Assembly (NCBI GenBank): GCA_033060915.1
Contig: CM065397.1
Coordinates: 35,232,501-35,296,500, forward strand
DNA length: 64,000 nucleotides
Origin: Euryodendron excelsum
Lineage: Eukaryota; Streptophyta; Magnoliopsida; Ericales; Pentaphylacaceae
Direction: 5' to 3'
Position 1 is the stretch's first letter. Each line of letters opens with the position of its first letter. The translations under genes and the position numbers were made by a program. The notes beneath the pieces were generated by a model. The model was not told the DNA's origin. It saw only the letters and a list, made by a program, of their open reading frames with translations, and made no database searches. Below, one piece after another: positions 59,567 through 64,000 of this stretch.

Positions 59567-59977
59567 GTGAGACCTCCCTCTCTCTCTCTTTTTCTCTACA
59601 TCTCGATCTTTCCTTCCTTAATTGTTGGACACTGATTAACATGGACTTTGGTTATTAACCTGTTGTGTAATGATTATTAAATCATAGCTATTCGTGACAC
59701 TTTTAGTACTACTATGGTGTGTGGTTATTTTTGTGTTTTTCTTATTAGATCATAGCGTAATCATATAATGACAGGCATTCCAAATTCTCTCATTAGCTGA
59801 TTCTGTGTTATTAACTCAAGTACTTGGCAAGTTACTGGTCTACAGCAATATCAAACCTCAGGAAATTGCCTTTTCCTTTTACTTTTTATGTAATTATTTG
59901 TCATATTTTTTTGGGGATCATAGTTAAATGTCATAGCAAGGATGTGCAGCTCTTATTGTATGCCATCTAAATAAATA

Positions 59978-61674
59978 GGGTAAATTACATTGATCACCCC
60001 TGAGATTTGGCAAAATGTATGATATTACTCCTCACATGGTGACAATTATCCTGACCTCCCTTGTCAGAGTCTGTTAGGAATGGAGGTAAACAGAAAAAGT
60101 TGAAGGACTTTTTTGCCCTTACCAACTCACTCAATTTTCCATTTCGATGCCACAAATCTTGGGTCATGTTTTTTTAAACAGAATACTCTCTCTCTCTTTC
60201 GTCCCTTCCACCCCATCTTGGCAACTAGCCATGGTTGACCACCACTCCACCCCCATCAACACATTGCCATGTTCAGCCCCACACCTCCATCACACCCCAA
60301 ACCCCTAAATCAATACGTATTGGTATATACACATTTATGTACATATGCTTGACACCAACAAATTCATCGTCAAGCGATAGTGATGAAGCAGTGTCTGTGG
60401 GTTTCTACGGGAAGAGAGAGAAAAGGGGTTTTTGTTGGTCAGATATATGTGGGTTTGCAGAGAAGGGTTTATGTTGATCGAAAATTGAACACTCCAGATC
60501 AAAATTGAACAAATCAGAGGAGTTCAGCCATGGTGGGTTTGGTTTGGCATAGTCGAACTACCACCATGCCCCTTCCCTCTCTCTCTCTATATATATACAC
60601 ACATGGACACATGCACACATTAGCAAAACCTCCATGGCCGACCTCCCCATCAACTCTGGCCATGGCATGGCATCCATCACCACCACCTCTTAAACCCTAC
60701 CTCAAAGCACTAACTGCATTTGAATGCCTATGTTGTGTTGGATTTCAGCTGGGTTGTCAGAAATGCATGATTCTTTATGAAATCGATGCAAACAGAGGGT
60801 TGTGGCTGTAGAGCAAGAAATTCGGGCTAGAGTTTGAACCAGCATTTGAAATTGAACAATGGTGATGTTGGTTTATGGCGATGGGTTAGAGAGAGGGTTG
60901 CCAAACTGGTTCTGGGGTGGGGTTTATGATGCTGGTGACGGGAACCAGTGGTGTATGGCAATGGAGAGAAGAATTCAGAGGGAGTAGAAAGGAGGACGAG
61001 GCGGTTATGTAGGTGGTCTGGTTCTGGGCTCACATCTATATACATCTATATATATGTATAGATATATACATTTGGATGGTTGGTTGATTGTGGGTTTTGA
61101 AAGAAAAGTTGTGGCGTTGCAATGCTTGGGTCAATTGCACAAGGTTGGTATGAAATTCTTGGTTTGTAGTTGACGATTGTTATGGCTGATTGTTTATGGC
61201 TGTAGTTGATGATTGTTTTGGGCAGGTTCGTTTGGGGTGTGGTGAGCTGCTGGGTTTGGTTTGGGGAGGGGCTACTGGGTTGGGTTGTGTATGTTGATGA
61301 GTGGTTATAGGTTTGATTATTATTTAGTTATTTGATAATTAATTGTTTGATTTTATTAGTTGTTTTGTTGAGTTTTTTAATTAGTTATTTAATTGAGTTT
61401 TGTATTCACAAAGGTGTATTCAATTTTTAGTTTAATTTTTGCATAATTAATTTGATTATTTTGTTAAGTATATTAGAAAGGGTAAATTAGAAAATTACAA
61501 AAATTCCTAGGTTGACTTTGTCAAGTTCCGTTTGTTGACTAACTTTGATGTAACAGAAAGGGGGGAATCTGTTACTAAAACTGAAAAGGAAGGGAGGGCA
61601 TTGTAATTGTCAGTATGTGAGGAGTAGCATCTTATATTTCGCGAAATCTCAGGAGTAGTCAGTGTAATTTACCC
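59978..61674. mobile_element. Non-autonomous Mutator-like element in FBL15 intron 1, TSD 9 bp
   Basis: Terminal inverted repeats of about 85 bp (59978-60062 and 61590-61674), both starting GGGTAAATTACA, match at about 69 of 85 positions by my count. Flanking 9-bp duplications AAATAAATA (59969-59977) and AAATAACTA (61675-61683) match at 8 of 9. Long TIRs with 9-bp duplications are the signature of Mutator-like elements. The 1.7-kb interior lacks a recognisable MURA transposase and holds Pro/Thr- and CACC-rich sequence (60180-60330 and 60530-60720) that could be captured host sequence, which I could not identify. Confidence 0.85.
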
Positions 61675-62485
61675 AAATAACTAGTGTGAAACTAGAATTC
61701 TGAGTTTATATCATATTGGAAATTCAGTGCCAATGGTGAAATGATGTTTTGTTGTGCTTTAGTGACCATATAATTGGTTTGTAGGTGAATATGTATTGGA
61801 TTTTTTAATAGGTCTTTGTCTCGTGCCTGAAGCAATTGCTTGAATAAACAAAATAGAGACAAAGTAAACATCATTAATTGAGGCATTTGGAACCTATGCT
61901 AGCACAAAAAAGTGAACTTCTGGTACTATAATGTGTTCTTTTAAAAAGTGGATAGTCATACTTAATATAGATGTCCCCGTTAATGGTTACAAGATGTAAA
62001 ATTGAGGTTGATCAAGTCAATTGTTTGAAATTGTGTGGGTCTACCGTTGACTTAGCTTGAATAACCTTACAATTAAAGAAATGAAGGAAAGGAATTCAAG
62101 AAATGTCCATCCCATGTTCCTAGCATAAACAGTGTTTGACCCACATATTTGGATTCTGAAGCCAAGTGTTGACTGCTCTGCTTTCTTAATCTGATTTGAT
62201 ACTAGTGGTGGATCAGGAATTTTATTTTATTTATTTATTTTTTTTGGGGGGGAGTTATCTTCTTCTTGTCTTTGCACATAATTTAACATACCTTGAAATT
62301 ATGCTGTTCGTTGATTTATTTCAATTTTTATACCCGAAAATAAAAATTGTATGACATTGTAAGGCCTTTTGGTTAAATAAAAAATGAATTGATAAATTTA
62401 ACGTTAAAATGTCGTATTTTTTTTTTGGATAAGTGAAATATTAGGAAAATTTTTAATAACATATATAACCATATCTGAATTCTTT

Positions 62486-62600
62486 TACTTCAAAAAGTAA
62501 ACTTTCTTAAATTACTCTGTTTAATATATTATCAATTACAGTAAATTTCTTAAATTACTCTGTTTAATATATTATCAATTAAAGTAAACTTTCTTAGAGG
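62486..62600. repeat. ~42-bp direct duplication in intron 1
   Basis: CTTAAATTACTCTGTTTAAT with flanking AGTAAA-TTT blocks occurs twice in tandem (near 62504 and 62547), followed by a partial third unit AGTAAACTTTCTTAGAGG. Confidence 0.8.
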
Positions 62601-62784
62601 ACCCATTTTCTTTTATAAAGTTCTCGGGCTGAGAACATATGCATTGCTTCCAATCACATAAATAGATTGGGTTACAAGAGCTTCGTTTTAATCAATCTTA
62701 AACAAACCCGGGCTTGAACATATTCATTTGATTTATTTATTTAGTATTCCAGCTTAAGATGCTATTTGTGTAGATTTTAATACT

Positions 62785-63072
62785 TTGGCCGAACGTAAAG
62801 AATGTATAGTTTTAAAAAGGAATTTGGAAAGAGCCACAATGGAAATTTTGGGGATAAATAGAAGTTGGAAAAAAGTTATGGAGCAAAAGGAAAGAATTTC
62901 TAAAAGACTGGTGGGGCTAATTGGATGTCTTGATGGGGCATGGGGTGCATTATGGAATTTAATAAAGGCTGCAGAGTATGAGATTACAAGACATTTAGGG
63001 GATTTTGCTTATATAATTCAAGGACCCAAACTTATGATATTAAAAGTGTTAACTGTTCTGGACGTGTTTTAG
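62785..63072 (+). pseudogene. Unrecognised open stretch in FBL15 intron 1
   Basis: About 95 codons are open, but the first codon is TTG and the first ATG comes 18 codons in. The product is Lys/Glu-rich at first (RNLERATMEILG, KKVMEQKERISKRL), then GCLDGAWGALWNLIKAAEYE. I do not recognise the family. It has no promoter context of its own and sits between intron splice sites, so it is probably a decayed insertion fragment rather than a gene. Confidence 0.3.
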
Positions 63073-63310
63073 AAAGAAAAATATATGTGCCATTGGTTGA
63101 TTCCTTAGTGCATAGTTATTGGAAACACTAATACCCTTTAAATTTATGTTTTGCAATGGAGGTTTCAAACAACGAATTTAGCAATTGGAATCAGATAATA
63201 ACATATTGTCCTTGTGTTTCTTTAGGTCTTGTGCACATGCAACCAGATAATACATTGCACGCTGGTTGTAACTTGTAATTTTTGAACGCTGATGGTGAGT
63301 ACCTTTTCAG

Positions 63311-63563
63311 GGACTGGGAGTGCCATTTTGCAGCTGCAACTTCTTCGGATACTGACACTTACAATTTTCGTACAACAGACCATAAATCTAATGAGAGTTC
63401 CTTTAAGAATCAGACCTTCTACTTTTCTCCACTGTTAAATGATGCGGATGATGAGAATCCCCTTGATTCTTTTGGTGGGAGAGATGGAGGAGATGGGTGC
63501 AGTATTTCAAAAATAGAAGATTTGGAAGTTCAAATGGATCTTACGGATGACTTGTTACATATG
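63311..63563 (+). CDS. FBL15: FBL15 exon 2 (start of F-box)
   Basis: The exon has 253 bases between acceptor CTTTTCAG and donor GTATCC, and completes the split Leu codon from exon 1. It encodes DWECHFAAATSSDTDTYNFR, a Ser/Asp-rich linker (LLNDADDENP, GGRDGGDG) and EDLEVQMDLTDDLLHM, the first helix of the F-box. Exons 1 and 2 together give exactly 227 codons. Reading past the donor soon hits a stop, while joining to exon 3 continues the F-box. Confidence 0.85.
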
Positions 63564-63658
63564 GTATCCACTGCTTTTGTGTTTTAGGATGTTTCTAGTT
63601 GCTACTTGCTTCTAGGTCACGGCTGATGCTGCTCCATGGTGTCTTATTTTTCTGTCAG

Positions 63659-63791
63659 GTATTCTCTTTCTTGAAGAACATTGATCTTTGTCGGGCGGCC
63701 ATGGTCTGCAAACAGTGGCAGGCAGCTAGTGCTCATGAAGATTTCTGGAGATTTCTAAACTTTGAGAATCGGAACATATCTGTGCAACAAT
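63659..63791 (+). CDS. FBL15: FBL15 exon 3 (rest of F-box)
   Basis: After acceptor TTTTTCTGTCAG this exon gives VFSFLKNIDLCRAAMVCKQW, then ASAHEDFWRFLNFENRNIS and VQQ. With the end of exon 2 this completes a canonical F-box (DDLLHM-VFSFL...C..W). F-boxes bind SKP1 in SCF ubiquitin ligases. The exon ends one base into a codon at the donor GTGAGT (63792). The next exon must start with two bases completing Phe if the family pattern holds; none fits before 64000, so the gene continues outside the window. Confidence 0.85.
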
Positions 63792-64000
63792 GTGAGTATC
63801 ATATTACCTTATTTTAATCCTCAACTACTCTCCTATTTAGTTACCATTTGTAACATTATTTTAGCTGCAAAGTTTGAGATCGAAACATGTTGTGCTTGTG
63901 CCTGGTGAAAAATAATATAAGTGGTTCTGATATTTTCCCCTCCAAGCCTTGCCATAATCCAAGTTCCTCAAGTTCTTCCATCCCCTCTCCCTTTATAAGG
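63792..64000 (+). other. FBL15 intron 3 (cut by window end)
   Basis: It starts GTGAGT and runs to the window end. I found no acceptor in it that restores the expected frame after VQQ, so the remaining exons with the leucine-rich repeats lie beyond. Confidence 0.7.

Larger units (their letters stand above)
59567..63310 (+). other. FBL15 intron 1 (3.74 kb)
   Basis: The intron runs from donor GTGAGA (59567) to acceptor CTTTTCAG (63303-63310). It holds a Mutator-like element (59978-61674), a short tandem repeat (about 62486-62600) and an unrecognised open stretch (62785-63072). The two exons join in phase. Confidence 0.8.

Noticed and set aside
59310..59642. Minus-strand 110-codon frame opposite FBL15 exon 1
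   Set aside because: It is a shadow of the coding exon on the other strand with no start context or family likeness.
60235..60811. Two small plus-strand genes in intron 1
   Set aside because: They lie inside the Mutator-like element, are low in complexity and not recognised as proteins.

Overview
This looks like nuclear DNA of a flowering plant, most likely a eudicot. The evidence is nested LTR retrotransposons, a degenerate Ty1/copia element, hAT and Mutator-like DNA transposons, and one intron-containing host gene at the right edge whose N-terminus matches the plant F-box/LRR protein FBL15 (SLOMO in Arabidopsis). I cannot name the species. Nothing in the window is prokaryotic.

About 1-51,100 is almost wholly a nested pile of one giant LTR family, which I label L5. 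A full copy runs (on the + strand, for copies whose sense is -) from TGTCGCGCCC to GGGGTGCTTACA, is 3.3-5.1 kb long, ends TG...CA and is flanked by 5-bp target duplications. I orient copies by a TATAAATA box and a CAAG|GTAGG splice-donor-like site present in nearly all; in that orientation the LTR reads TGTAAGCACCCC ... GGGCGCGACA. Copies: L5-1 (1-4052, cut by the window edge), L5-2 (5006-8371, joined head-to-head to an inverted piece 8372-9444), a divergent relative from 9661, L5-3 (11278-24959) hosting L5-4 (12561-17644) and L5-5 (20274-24781), L5-6 (28897-40414) hosting L5-7 (35884-40039), and L5-8 (42097-50026) hosting L5-9 (42605-45911). Inner copies have exact duplications (GTAGT, CTAAC, ACCCG, ATGAT). 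Outer, older copies have duplications decayed only by transitions. No copy has gag-pol, a primer-binding site or a paired LTR next to it, so they look like solo LTRs or a coding-free non-autonomous family.

A second LTR family ending GGGTCGTGACA (D1, 29246-32948; shorter relative D2, 41914-51134) takes part in the nest: D1 sits in L5-6, and L5-8 sits in D2. L5-6 itself interrupts a hAT transposon (27882-41753), whose broken transposase resumes on the far side of the 11.5-kb insertion. That hAT lies against the dimerisation-domain fragment of a second hAT.

From 52,790 to about 58,530 is a minus-strand Ty1/copia element with recognisable LTRs, protease, integrase, reverse transcriptase and RNase H remains, all broken. 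It ends about 0.6 kb upstream of the FBL15 start codon. FBL15 runs on the + strand from 59139 past the window end: exon 1 59139-59566, a 3.7-kb intron holding a 1.7-kb Mutator-like element (59978-61674), exon 2 63311-63563 and exon 3 63659-63791. The F-box is split between exons 2 and 3; the leucine-rich repeats lie beyond the window.

The most unusual structure is inside the L5 LTR: two-tier hairpins of about 55 nt recurring 2-4 times per copy with some paired stem changes, a hairpin near the end of U5, U3 tandem arrays whose period differs between copies, and more than a kilobase of strand-asymmetric purine/pyrimidine micro-repeat. All alignments here were done by eye.
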